DNA of 64,000 bases, from positions 24,788,903 through 24,852,902 of the forward strand of contig NC_092238.1 of assembly GCF_036320965.1 (NCBI RefSeq). The letters are read 5' to 3'. The stretch is from Panulirus ornatus. Lineage: Eukaryota > Arthropoda > Malacostraca > Decapoda > Palinuridae. How positions within the stretch are numbered: position 1 is the stretch's first letter; every line of letters starts with the position of its first letter. This document shows, piece after piece, positions 57,601 to 64,000 of the stretch. The notes beneath the pieces were generated by a model. The model searched no databases. It saw nothing but the letters and a program-made list of their open reading frames with translations, and was not told where the DNA came from. The position numbers and the translations under genes were made by a program.

Positions 57601-59769
57601 AAGTGATTGGTTCTCAGTGAATGTAGGTTTGCGGCAGGGGTGTGTGATGTCTCCATGGTTGTTTAATTTGTTTACGGATGGGGTTGTTAGGGAGGTAAAT
57701 GCAAGAGTCTTGGAAAGAGGGGCAAGTATGAAGTCTGTTGGGGATGAGAGAGCTTGGGAAGTGAGTCAGTTGTTGTTCGCTGATGATACAGCGCTGGTGG
57801 CGGATTCATGTGAGAAACTGCAGAAGCTGGTGACAGAGTTTGGTAAAGTGTGTGGAAGAAGAAAGTTAAGAGTAAATGTGAATAAGAGCAAGGTTATTAG
57901 GTATAGTAGGGTTGAGGGTCAAGTCAATTGGGAGGTGAGTTTGAATGGAGAAAAACTGGAGGAAGTGAAGTGTTTTAGATATCTGGGAGTGGATCTGTCA
58001 GCGGATGGAACCATGGAAGCGGAAGTGGATCATAGGGTGGGGGAGGGGGCGAAAATTTTGGGAGCCTTGAAAAATGTGTGGAAGTCGAGAACATTATCCC
58101 GGAAAGCAAAAATGGGTATGTTTGAAGGAATAGTGGTTCCAACAATGTTGTATGGTTGCGAGGCGTGGGCTATGGATAGAGTTGTGCGCAGGAGGATGGA
58201 TGTGCTGGAAATGAGATGTTTGAGGACAATGTGTGGTGTGAGGTGGTTTGATCGAGTAAGTAACGTAAGGGTAAGAGAGATGTGTGGAAATAAAAAGAGC
58301 GTGGTTGAGAGAGCAGAAGAGGGTGTTTTGAAGTGGTATGGGCACATGGAGAGAATGAGTGAGGAAAGATTGACCAAGAGGATATATGTGTCGGAGGTGG
58401 AGGGAACGAGGAGAAGAGGGAGACCAAATTGGAGGTGGAAAGATGGAGTGAAAAGGATTTTGTGTGATCGGGGCCTGAACATGCAGGAGGGTGAAAGGAG
58501 GGCAAGGAATAGAGTGAATTGGAGCGATGTGGTATACAGGGGTTGACGTGCTGTCAGTGGATTGAATCAAGGCATGTGAAGCGTCCGGGGTAAACCATGG
58601 AAAGCTGTGTAGGTATGTATATTTGCGTGTGTGGACGTGTGTATGTACATGTGTATGGGGGGGGTTGGGCCATTTCTTTCGTCTGTTTCCTTGCGCTACC
58701 TCGCAAACGCGGGAGACAGCGACAAAGTATAAAAAAAAAAAAAAAAAAAAATACCCCATATATTTTAACACATACAGTATTACAGTTCTCAATATATGTC
58801 TGTAATTCACCACTATTGCTGCACCTGTTTGTGAAAAAAAGAGCCGATCTCCCTTATCACTTTTTTAAGTATGTACAGTGTAATATTTCTAAGTACATTC
58901 ATGTTATTTGTCAACAGTGCTGTGACTGTGTATGAAATAGTAAACTTGGAAACTAATTAGAAAAGAAAAATACAAACTTTCCCCATCCATCATTCTAAGA
59001 GCTGTCTAACATATGTTAAGACCACCTCCTCCTCCTCCACCCCTCACTTGGAAGCAGTAGAGAAAGCCAACACAGAGCGAAATTTAATAAAATTATATAT
59101 ACTTTTTCTTACTTTTAAATGTCAGTTTATCATTTCAAAGGGTAAAAAATATTTGATTTTCAATTGAAAAACCATTTTTTATGTCAATGGGAAGCATTAC
59201 AGTGGTAGCTTCTTTTACCTGCACTACTGAAGTACTCTTGGTGTTGATGACACGTTCAGTTCCTCCAGGAAGTCTATAGATCTGCCTCTTAGAGTTACGA
59301 CCAGCAGTTATTGCAGTTATCTCTTCAATGCTTGGAACATTCTTACGTCCACCATATGTAAAAGTCTTACGAAGGTTCTGAAGACATACCATGGCTGTAC
59401 CTATTAACAAAATTCATACATGTACAGAAAGGGAAAAGTTCAATCTGAAATACCATATATTACTGAAATAAACATTCACCAACCCAAAAGTCACTCATCC
59501 TACTTTCAAAAAGGAAGAGCAACAAAAATACTGACTGATCAAATACAATACTCACCGTGATATGCTCTCCGTTTATCATAAGCAGCTGTTTCAAGGTATT
59601 TGAAGAGGTAGGGTTTAAGGTTTTCTGAGCAAGTGAAATAGGCAGCCACAATTGAGAAGAGTCTCCATCCTCGCTGACAGGAGTCTGGGATGGAAGATTT
59701 GTTGTTGGTGGTCTGCTTCATGATCTGGCAGTACACCTCATCTCGCAACACAGGATGCTTGTGGCAGTT
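40405..59769 (-). CDS. MYO15: Unconventional myosin, class XV-like: C-terminal MyTH4-FERM region (3' part of gene)
   Basis: Class XV myosins are actin motors whose tails carry MyTH4-FERM modules and act in filopodia, stereocilia or cell-cell contact (the Drosophila member is Myo10A/Sisyphus). Seven exons on the minus strand (59769-59556, 59400-59219, 53265-53104, one D, one E, 42168-42035, 40641-40405) join in phase to 429 codons plus a stop. Order: MyTH4 end (HPVLRDEVYCQIMKQTT), linker (FTYGGRKNVPSIEEI, LPGGTER), FERM F1, F2 (VVFNQIAPDYLEGLLL, AALLHRAADL) and the PH-like F3 (WPLFGSSFFAVKR, IQTDQAHEISRLIRQYI). Class XV rather than VII or X is my judgement from these segments. Motor and earlier tail exons lie beyond the right edge. 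Exons D and E are present three times. Confidence 0.82.
40642..42034 (-). other. Myosin intron between exons F and G
   Basis: About 1.4 kb, AT-rich. Unusually for this window, I see no retroelement in it. Confidence 0.5.
42035..42168 (-). CDS. MYO15: Myosin XV-like exon F: FERM F2/F3
   Basis: Acceptor aaatgtgacag, donor actcat/gtaagt. Two bases complete Glu from exon E, then ILQTWPLFGSSFFAVKR, VIEPKERTDHILALNKNG and VHFLDLLTH. The WPLFGSSFFxVK motif opens the F3 (PH-like) lobe in MyTH4-FERM myosins. It ends in phase 0. Confidence 0.86.
42251..43640 (+). mobile_element. LINE A in the exon D/E array
   Basis: Starts agagcatcagattgggg; open 42303-43451. It has lost 18 bp and gained one base around 42353-42377, so RT motif A reads EKHLWIWRRAYD instead of FMDLEKAYD, removing the catalytic Asp context. 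The remaining RT ([10 protein letters not shown]) and C-terminal domain are intact. Short A-type 3' UTR. Confidence 0.9.
43759..43963 (-). CDS. MYO15: Myosin XV-like exon E, copy a (intact)
   Basis: 205 nt, phase 0 in and one base out, starting YDIAKVAALLHRAAD. It is the copy nearest to exon F and splices to it in frame through a shared Glu codon. Confidence 0.82.
44170..44325 (-). CDS. MYO15: Myosin XV-like exon D, copy a (intact)
   Basis: Identical in coding content to copy c: 52 codons, phase 0 both sides, from VFYLIFCRSV to GEQLQQDVI. The one clear nearby difference from copies b and c is in the adjacent intron (cagtacagag against cagtacggag). Confidence 0.8.
44424..46192 (+). mobile_element. 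LINE B in the exon D/E array, carrying SINE-2
   Basis: Starts gataagagtgagtgctcaaa, interrupted at 44469-44716 by SINE-2. The RT frame continues 44679-46001 (440 codons) including [24 protein letters not shown] and the whole C-terminal domain. The first 13 codons ([13 protein letters not shown]) come from the SINE tail. The 3' UTR lacks a tgtgta segment and has ctaccccgcaaatgcggga. Confidence 0.9.
44469..44716 (+). mobile_element. SINE-2 inside LINE B with 13-bp target-site duplication
   Basis: ttccctggggataggggaca to gaaagaaaagaa. aagtttgttgagt stands at 44456-44468 and again at 44717-44729; the same word is single in uninterrupted LINE copies, so the duplication is clear. Repeated at about 47003-47262 and 49546-49793 in the array. 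Confidence 0.92.
46306..46509 (-). pseudogene. Myosin XV-like exon E, copy b (frameshifted)
   Basis: 204 nt against 205 in copies a and c. There is an extra G in the G run near 46385, a missing C near 46400 and a missing G near 46487, all in homopolymers. The frame is lost. The splice borders themselves are preserved. Confidence 0.75.
46716..46872 (-). pseudogene. Myosin XV-like exon D, copy b (frameshifted)
   Basis: Same exon as copies a and c but 157 nt instead of 156. An extra A in the run at about 46840-46844 shifts the frame inside the CRSVWYY segment, so only the part from WYYPLRSENP on reads correctly. The neighbouring acceptor region has lost a G. Homopolymer-only changes suggest uncorrected sequencing error rather than decay. 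Confidence 0.75.
46960..48722 (+). mobile_element. Chimeric LINE in the array: B-type 5' part, A-type body
   Basis: The 5' part, including SINE-2, is as in LINE B. From gggaagaacag at about 47341 the sequence follows LINE A, including the 18-bp motif A deletion, and ends in the A-type 3' UTR and the ttcaagtacagtaatattaa flank. Frames 47223-47492 and 47504-48526 are separated because one A is missing compared with LINE A. Confidence 0.85.
48836..49040 (-). CDS. MYO15: Myosin XV-like exon E, copy c (intact)
   Basis: Acceptor atatttgcag, donor gtttta+g/gtaagt. Phase 0 in, one base out, 205 nt. It reads YDIAKVAALLHRAADLEDVP, TMKEVKYLLPKPALTVRDVK and a FERM F2 helix ending QAKAQVL. The one-base overhang pairs with exon F (giving Glu) but not with another exon D. 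Confidence 0.8.
49247..49402 (-). CDS. MYO15: Myosin XV-like exon D, copy c (intact)
   Basis: Acceptor catccccag, donor gtcatt/gtatgt, phase 0 on both sides, 52 codons. It reads VFYLIFCRSVWYYPLRSENP, then LYYEVVFNQIAPDYLEGLLL and VTPGEQLQQDVI: the end of FERM F1 and start of F2. It is the copy closest to exon C and splices in frame to an E exon. It lies exactly 5,077 bp from copy a, with only isolated base differences. Confidence 0.8.
49501..51283 (+). mobile_element. LINE B, outermost copy, with native 3' flank
   Basis: Same as LINE B (440-codon frame 49756-51078). After the poly(A) it is followed by atggacagaaga and unique DNA. atggacagaaga also stands directly before the 5' end of LINE B (44412-44423), so this is the original target-site duplication. 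Confidence 0.9.
51353..51998 (+). mobile_element. Old RTE LINE fragment with long 3' UTR
   Basis: agagatgtgtggaaataaaa, then decayed C-terminal coding sequence with deletions, long 3' UTR (gtgcaatacacatgacagct) and the tail gcgctacctcgcggatgtgg. Confidence 0.85.
52028..52745 (+). mobile_element. Old RTE LINE fragment without tail
   Basis: ggttaagagtaaatggttga with a small local duplication, then C-terminal coding sequence with many indels, ending at ctgcggtaaaccatggct in the 3' UTR. One of the most diverged coding copies. Confidence 0.82.
53104..53265 (-). CDS. MYO15: Myosin XV-like exon C: FERM F1 lobe
   Basis: Acceptor tttattttacag, donor cagcag/gtaaat, phase 0 on both sides, 54 codons. 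It reads DIIEEMCNLISVRSPHEQEE, then YSLYCIVEGDTFTMPLAREE and YILDVTTELQKNQQ. This is the ubiquitin-like F1 lobe: the EYSLY-IVE strand and the LxxxEYILDVTTELQ helix. The roughly 6 kb intron upstream (towards exon B) is filled with LINE copies. Confidence 0.84.
53535..54160 (-). mobile_element. Old RTE LINE fragment, the only minus-strand LINE inside the myosin gene
   Basis: Tail attgtctcccacattagcaa, long 3' UTR and a stub of coding sequence up to cactaattctctcta. Confidence 0.82.
54185..54345 (+). mobile_element. LINE 3' tail fragment
   Basis: acgttgagatgtataggtat to gacagcgacaaagcaaaata: the last part of a long-form 3' UTR. Confidence 0.8.
54360..54666 (+). mobile_element. Old LINE coding fragment and A run
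   Basis: 54360-54560 matches the end of the coding region (gagagaatgagcgaggaaaa to gatgagatataccagggtag). A run of about 32 A stands at 54635-54666 and may be the tail of an unrelated insertion. Confidence 0.7.
55069..56386 (+). mobile_element. RTE LINE with a 110-bp internal duplication
   Basis: Starts gttgttagaagcagtgaaaa. Open 55071-55976 with [10 protein letters not shown] and [10 protein letters not shown]. The segment gagatttgtggaaataaaaa ... gaccaagagaatat occurs twice in tandem (about 55812-55921 and 55922-56031), shifting the frame by two. The correct frame resumes at 55946 and has a further deletion near the C-terminus (56126-56140). Short 3' UTR. Confidence 0.9.
56519..57340 (+). 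mobile_element. Decayed CR1-like LINE fragment
   Basis: 56519-56743 reads RIGKYDNVPLMVKKGNKSLL, GNYDPINLTSLVNKLMKLI and NECQHGF, the RT finger region of CR1/L2-type elements. 56820-57035 continues with an LVLFLIYINDTN-like palm segment. The following stretch (57080-57330) resembles the repeat at 28575. Frames are broken. Confidence 0.65.
57560..58751 (+). mobile_element. RTE LINE, S subfamily, open frame
   Basis: Starts catcgaggatgtaaggcatg inside the RT. The frame is open to TGA at 58544-58546: [28 protein letters not shown] and the full C-terminal domain. Short S-type 3' UTR and a 20-nt A run. Sits in the intron between myosin exons B and C. Confidence 0.9.
59219..59400 (-). CDS. MYO15: Myosin XV-like exon B: MyTH4 end and start of FERM
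   Basis: Acceptor ttgttaatag, donor gtgcag/gtaaaa. Two bases complete Gly from exon A, then TAMVCLQNLRKTFTYGGRKN, VPSIEEITAITAGRNSKRQI and LPGGTERVINTKSTSVVQ. The PSxxEIxAxxAGRxSKR-xxxLPGG pattern is the usual bridge from MyTH4 into FERM F1 in myosin tails. It ends in phase 0. Confidence 0.86.
59556..59769 (-). CDS. MYO15: Myosin XV-like exon A: MyTH4 domain
   Basis: Acceptor cccattaatag, donor atcacg/gtgagt. Phase 0 in, one base out. It reads NCHKHPVLRDEVYCQIMKQT, then RGWRLFSIVAAYFTCSENLK and PYLFKYLETAAYDKRRAYH. The HPxLRDExYCQIxKQ and RGWxLxS motifs are diagnostic of MyTH4, a microtubule/cargo-binding helical domain. This is the most upstream myosin exon in the window. Confidence 0.87.
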
Positions 59770-59889
59770 CTATTAATGGGGGAAGAGAGGAATAAATAAA
59801 GGTTAATCACATACATCAGAGATAGATTCCACAGACAATCCATATTCTCATCAAAAAGCATTAGCCATCCTTAACAAAAGTATATGTTT

Positions 59890-60095
59890 GTCTACATATC
59901 TTTAACGTCTGTTCCCTTCAGGAACTCCCTCAGATGGTTGGTCAAGGCAAAAGTCTCCATAACTGGTGAACTTGGTGAACTCCAGTGCTGCTTCTTAGGC
60001 TTTGGTGCCTCAAGCTAAAGAGGCCACTGGCAGAGGGCAACTCGAGCACAGTTTTTTCAAAGGTTCCTACCTAATGTTCTTGCCTATGTCTGGGC
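59890..60095 (-). repeat. Repeat C fragment
   Basis: cgtctgttcccttcaggaac, gtctccataactggtgaact, a gcttcttaggctttggtgcc block and ttcctacctaatgttcttgc on the plus strand. Just upstream of myosin exon A. Confidence 0.7.
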
Positions 60096-60097
60096 AT

Positions 60098-60250
60098 GTA
60101 TATATATGTATACGTTGAAATGTATAGGTATGTATATGTGCATGTGTGGAAGTGTATGTAAATACATTTGTATGTGGGTGGGTTGGGTCATTCTTTTGTC
60201 TGTTTCCTTGTGCTACCTCGCTAATGTGGGAGACAGCGACAAAGTATAAT

Positions 60251-60288
<38 letters not shown>
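60098..60288 (+). mobile_element. LINE long-form 3' tail plus (TA)n
   Basis: acgttgaaatgtataggtat, ttgggtcattcttttgtctg, gctacctcgctaatgtggga and aaagtataataaa, then about 35 bp of TA. First member of the 60-64 kb stack. Confidence 0.85.
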
Positions 60289-60289
<1 letters not shown>

Positions 60290-61634
60290 TTAGAAAAGCA
60301 AATGGATTTGTATGTAGCATTTATGGATCTGGAGAAGGCATATGATAGAGTTGATAGAGATGCTCTGTGGAAGGTATTAAGAATATATGGTGTGGGAGGA
60401 AAGTTGTTAGAAGCAGTGAAAAGTTTTTATCGAGGATGTAAGGCATGTGTACGTGTAGGAAGAGAGGAAAGTGATTGGTTCTCAGTGAATGTAGGTTTGC
60501 GGCAGGGGTGTGTGATGTCTCCATGGTTGTTTAATTTGTTTATGGATGGGGTTGTTAGGGAGGTAAATGCAAGAGTTTTGGAAAGAGGGGCAAGTATAAA
60601 GTCTGTTGGGGATGAGAGAGCTTGGGAAGTGAGTCAGTTGTTGTTCGCTGATGATACAGCGCTGGTGGCTGATTCATGTGAGAAACTGCAGAAGCTGGTG
60701 ACTGAGTTTGGTAAAGTGTGTGGAAGAAGAAAGTTAAGAGTAAATGTGAATAAGAGCAAGGTTATTAGGTACAGTAGGGTTGAGGGTCAAGTCAATTGGG
60801 AGGTGAGTTTGAATGGAGAAAAACTGGAGGAAGTGAAGTGTTTTAGATATCTGGGAGTGGATCTGGCAGCGGATGGAACCATGGAAGCGGAAGTGGATCA
60901 TAGGGTGGGGGAGGGGGCGAAAATTCTGGGGGCCTTGAAGAATGTGTGGAAGTCGAGAACATTATCTCGGAAAGCAAAAATGGGTATGTTTGAAGGAATA
61001 GTGGTTCCAACAATGTTGTATGGTTGCGAGGCGTGGGCTATGGATAGAGTTGTGCGCAGGAGGATGGATGTGCTGGAAATGAGATGTTTGAGGACAATGT
61101 GTGGTGTGAGGTGGTTTGATCGAGTGAGTAACGTAAGGGTAAGAGAGATGTGTGGAAATAAAAAGAGCGTGGTTGAGAGAGCAGAAGAGGGTGTTTTGAA
61201 GTGGTTTGGGCACATGGAGAGAATGAGTGAGGAAAGATTGACCAAGAGGATATATGTGTCGGAGGTGGAGGGAACGAGGAGAAGAGGGAGACCAAATTGG
61301 AGGTGGAAAGATGGAGTGAAAAAGATTTTGTGTGATCGGGGCCTGAATATGCAGGAGGGTGAAAGGAGGGCAAGGAATAGAGTGAATTGGAGCGATGCGG
61401 TATACCGGGGTTGACGTGCTGTCAGTGGATTGAATCAAGGCATGTGAAGCGTCTGGGGTAAACCATGGAAAGCTGTGTAGGTATGTATATTTGCGTGTGT
61501 GGATGTATGTATATACATGTGTATGGGGGGGGGGTTGGGCCATTTCTTTCGTCTGTTTCCTTGCGCTACCTCGCAAACGCGGGAGACAGCGACAAAGTAT
61601 AATAAAAAAAAATAATAATATATATATATATATA
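60289..61634 (+). mobile_element. RTE LINE inserted in (TA)n, open RT frame (A subfamily)
   Basis: Starts cttagaaaagcaaatgg. The frame continues upstream through the TA tract and the older tail, giving an artificial 422-codon frame 60146-61414; the true LINE part starts at about 60289. It contains [24 protein letters not shown] and the C-terminal domain. Short 3' UTR ending aaagtataataaaa, then (TA)n. Confidence 0.9.
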
Positions 61635-61635
61635 A

Positions 61636-62530
61636 AGTGGTAAAGTGTGTGGAAGAAGAAAGTTAAGAGTAAATGTGAATAAGAGCAAGGTTATTAGGTA
61701 CAGTAGGGTTGAGGGTCAAGTCAATTGGGAGGTGAGTTTGAATGGAGAAAAACTGGAGGAAGTGAAGTGTTTTAGATATCTGGGAGTGGATCTGTCAGCG
61801 GATGGAACCATGGAAGCGGAAGTGGATCATAGGGTGGGGGAGGGGGCGAAAATTTTTGGGAGCCTTGAAAAATGTGTGGAAGTCGAGAACATTATCTCGG
61901 AAAGCAAAAATGGGTATGTTTGATGGAATAGTGGTTCCAACAATGTTGTATGGTTGCGAGGCGTGGGCTATGGATAGAGATGTGCGCAGGAGGATGGATG
62001 TGCTGGAAATGAGATGTTTGAGGACAATGTGTGGTGTGAGGTGGTTTGATCGAGTAAGTAACGTAAGGGTAAGAGAGATGTGTGGAAATAAAAAGAGCGT
62101 GGTTGAGAGAGCAGAAGAGGGTGTTTTGAAATGGTTTGGTCACATGGAGAGAATGAGTGAGGAAAGATTGACCAAGAGGATATATGTGTCGGAGGTGGAG
62201 GGAACGAGGAGAAGAGGGAGACCAAATTGGAGGTGGAAAGATGGAGTGAAAAAGATTTTGTGTGATCGGGGCCTGAACATGCAGGAGGGTGTAAGGAGGG
62301 CAAGGAATAGAGTGAATTGGAGCGATGTGGTATACAGGGGTTGACGTGCTGTCAGTGGAGTGAATCAAGGCATGTGAAGCGTCTGGGGTAAACCATGGAA
62401 AGCTGTGTAGGTATGTATATTTGCGTGTGTGGACGTGTGTATGTACATGTGTATGGGGGGGGGTTGGGCCATTTCTTTCGTCTGTTTCCTTGCGCTACCT
62501 CGCAAACGCGGGAGACAGCGACAAAGTATA

Positions 62531-62564
<34 letters not shown>

Positions 62565-62582
62565 TATGTGTGTATGTATATA
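61636..62582 (+). mobile_element. RTE LINE 3' fragment, S subfamily, one-base insertion
   Basis: Starts gtggtaaagtgtgtggaaga. An extra T in the run at about 61853-61857 splits the frame (61645-61923 and 61802-62344). Short S-type 3' UTR, A run, (TA)n and tgtgtatg. Confidence 0.88.
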
Positions 62583-63788
62583 TGTTAGAAGCAGTGAAAA
62601 GTTTTTATCGAGGATGTAAGGCATGTGTACGTGTAGGAAGAGAGGAAAGTGATTGGTTCTCAGTGAATGTAGGTTTGCGGCAGGGGTGTGTGATGTCTCC
62701 ATGGTTGTTTAATTTGTTTATGGATGGGGTTGTTAGGGAGGTAAATGCAAGAGTTTTGGAAAGAGGGGCAAGTATGAAGTCTGTTGGGGATGAGAGAGCT
62801 TGGGAAGTGAGTCAGTTGTTGTTCGCTGATGATACAGCGCTGGTGGCTGATTCATGTGAGAAACTGCAGAAGCTGGTGACTGAGTTTGGTAAAGTGTGTG
62901 GAAGAAGAAAGTTAAGAGTAAATGTGAATAAGAGCAAGGTTATTAGGTACAGTAGGGTTGAGGGTCAAGTCAATTGGGAGGTGAGTTTGAATGGAGAAAA
63001 ACTGGAGGAAGTAAAGTGTTTTAGATATCTGGGAGTGGATCTGGCAGCGGATGGAACCATGGAAGCGGAAGTGGATCATAGGGTGGGGGAGGGGGCGAAA
63101 ATTCTGGGGGCCTTGAAGAATGTGTGGAAGTAGAGAACATTATCTCGGAAAGCAAAAATGGGTATGTTTGAAGGAATAGTGGTTCCAACAATGTTGTATG
63201 GTTGCGAGGCGTGGGCTATGGATAGAGTTGTGCGCAGGAGGATGGATGTGCTGGAAATGAGATGTTTGAGGACAATGTGTGGTGTGAGGTGGTTTGATCG
63301 AGTGAGTAACGTAAGGGTAAGAGAGATGTGTGGAAATAAAAAGAGCGTGGTTGAGAGCAGAAGAGGGTGTTTTGAAGTGGTTTGGGCACATGGAGAGAAT
63401 AAGTGAGGAAAGATTGACCAAGAGGATATATGTGTCGGAGGTGGAGGGAACGAGGAGAAGAGGGAGACCAAATTGGAGGTGGAAAGATGGAGTGAAAAAG
63501 ATTTTGTGTGATCGGGGCCTGAACATGCAGGAGGGTGAAAGGAGGGCAAGGAATAGAGTGAATTGGAGCGACGTGGTATACCGGGGTTGACGTGCTGTCA
63601 GTGGATTGAATCAAGGCATGTGAAGCGTCTGGGGTAAACCATGGAAAGCTGTGTAGGTATGTATATTTGCGTGTGTGGACATATGTATATACATGTGTAT
63701 GGGGGAGGGTTGGGCCATTTCTTTCGTCTGTTTCCTTGCGCTACCTCGCAAACGCGGGAGACAGCGACAAAGTATAATAAAAAAAAAA
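62583..63788 (+). mobile_element. RTE LINE 3' part, A subfamily, two breaks
   Basis: Starts gttagaagcagtgaaaag. The coding part is open to a TAG at 63131-63133 (Ser codon changed in VWKS). The next piece, 63158-63406, loses frame where one GA-repeat unit of gagagagca is missing near 63355. The end is read in 63330-63590. Short 3' UTR. Confidence 0.9.
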
Positions 63789-63843
63789 TATATATATATA
63801 TATATATTTTATTTATTTTATTATTTATTTACTTTTATTTTAC

Positions 63844-63913
<70 letters not shown>
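63789..63913. repeat. (TA)n with an internal TTTA-rich segment
   Basis: TA tract, then tttatttattttattattta, then about 65 bp of pure TA. Joins the last LINE of the stack to a SINE-2. Confidence 0.93.
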
Positions 63914-63916
<3 letters not shown>

Positions 63917-64000
63917 CCCTGGGGATAGGGGATGAAGAATACTTCCCACGTATTCCCTGCGTGTCGTAGAAGGCGACTAAAAGGGGAGGGAGCAGGAGGC
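63914..64000 (+). mobile_element. SINE-2 5' part, cut by the window end
   Basis: atccctggggataggggatg, cttcccacgtattccctgcg and gtagaaggcgactaaaaggg at the right edge. Confidence 0.9.

Noticed and set aside
60146..60290. Start of a 422-codon gene at 60146
   Set aside because: The first 48 codons translate an old LINE tail and a (TA)n tract; the LINE coding sequence begins near 60289.
42251..63788. Evenly repeated LINE pieces as a CRISPR-like or satellite array
   Set aside because: Repeat units are retrotransposon copies of variable length with poly(A) tails, in a eukaryotic genome; no short direct repeats with unique spacers.

Overview
This is eukaryotic genomic DNA from an animal. Two spliced protein-coding genes run towards each other, with introns heavily invaded by retroelements. 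The proteins are arthropod-like in type: a cyclic-nucleotide-gated (CNG) channel subunit and a class XV myosin. The dense RTE-type LINE load with (TA)n tracts would fit a large, repeat-rich arthropod genome such as a decapod crustacean. That placement is inference; nothing in the window proves the species.

Left part (about 2.0-31 kb, + strand): the 3' half of a CNG channel gene, beta-type by its cyclic-nucleotide-binding domain. I could place nine coding exons with GT/AG borders and compatible phases (2085-2248, 3041-3142, 4583-4694, 5541-5728, 12969-13071, 16681-16919, 17341-18526, 28075-28212, 30730-30921). They sum to 2,424 nt, or 807 residues plus a stop. The first exons give the binding domain. 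The rest is a very long Ser-rich cytoplasmic tail ending in -ESKL.

Right part (about 40.4-59.8 kb, - strand): the 3' end of an unconventional myosin, best matched to class XV. Its exons encode the end of a MyTH4 domain and a FERM domain (59769-59556, 59400-59219, 53265-53104, then exons here called D and E, then 42168-42035 and 40641-40405), 429 residues plus a stop. Exons D and E occur three times, separated by LINE copies, in a roughly 2.5 kb repeat (5,077 bp for two units). The phases show the copies cannot be spliced in series, and the middle copy has homopolymer indels. This is either a recent LINE-mediated duplication or an assembly artefact.

Retroelements: the dominant element is an RTE-clade non-LTR retrotransposon with an apurinic endonuclease, a reverse transcriptase and a short 3' UTR ending in A or TA repeats. 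More than twenty pieces are present in both orientations, nearly all 5'-truncated. One piece (22789-25957) retains endonuclease plus RT but is broken. One (9495-11435) keeps a 647-codon open RT frame. A second, non-coding element of about 230 bp (called SINE-2 here) shares a 3' hairpin and tail with the LINE and has clear target-site duplications. A third family (repeat C) and decayed CR1-like fragments fill other stretches. The region at 60.1-64.0 kb is a serial head-to-tail stack of LINE copies joined through (TA)n tracts.

The two host genes are convergent, with about 9.5 kb between stop codons (30921 and 40405). I see no RNA genes, CRISPR or prokaryotic features. I found no convincing new enzymatic system. 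The most notable items are the LINE/SINE tail sharing, the linked LINE subfamily markers, the exon D/E triplication and the ESKL-ended channel tail.
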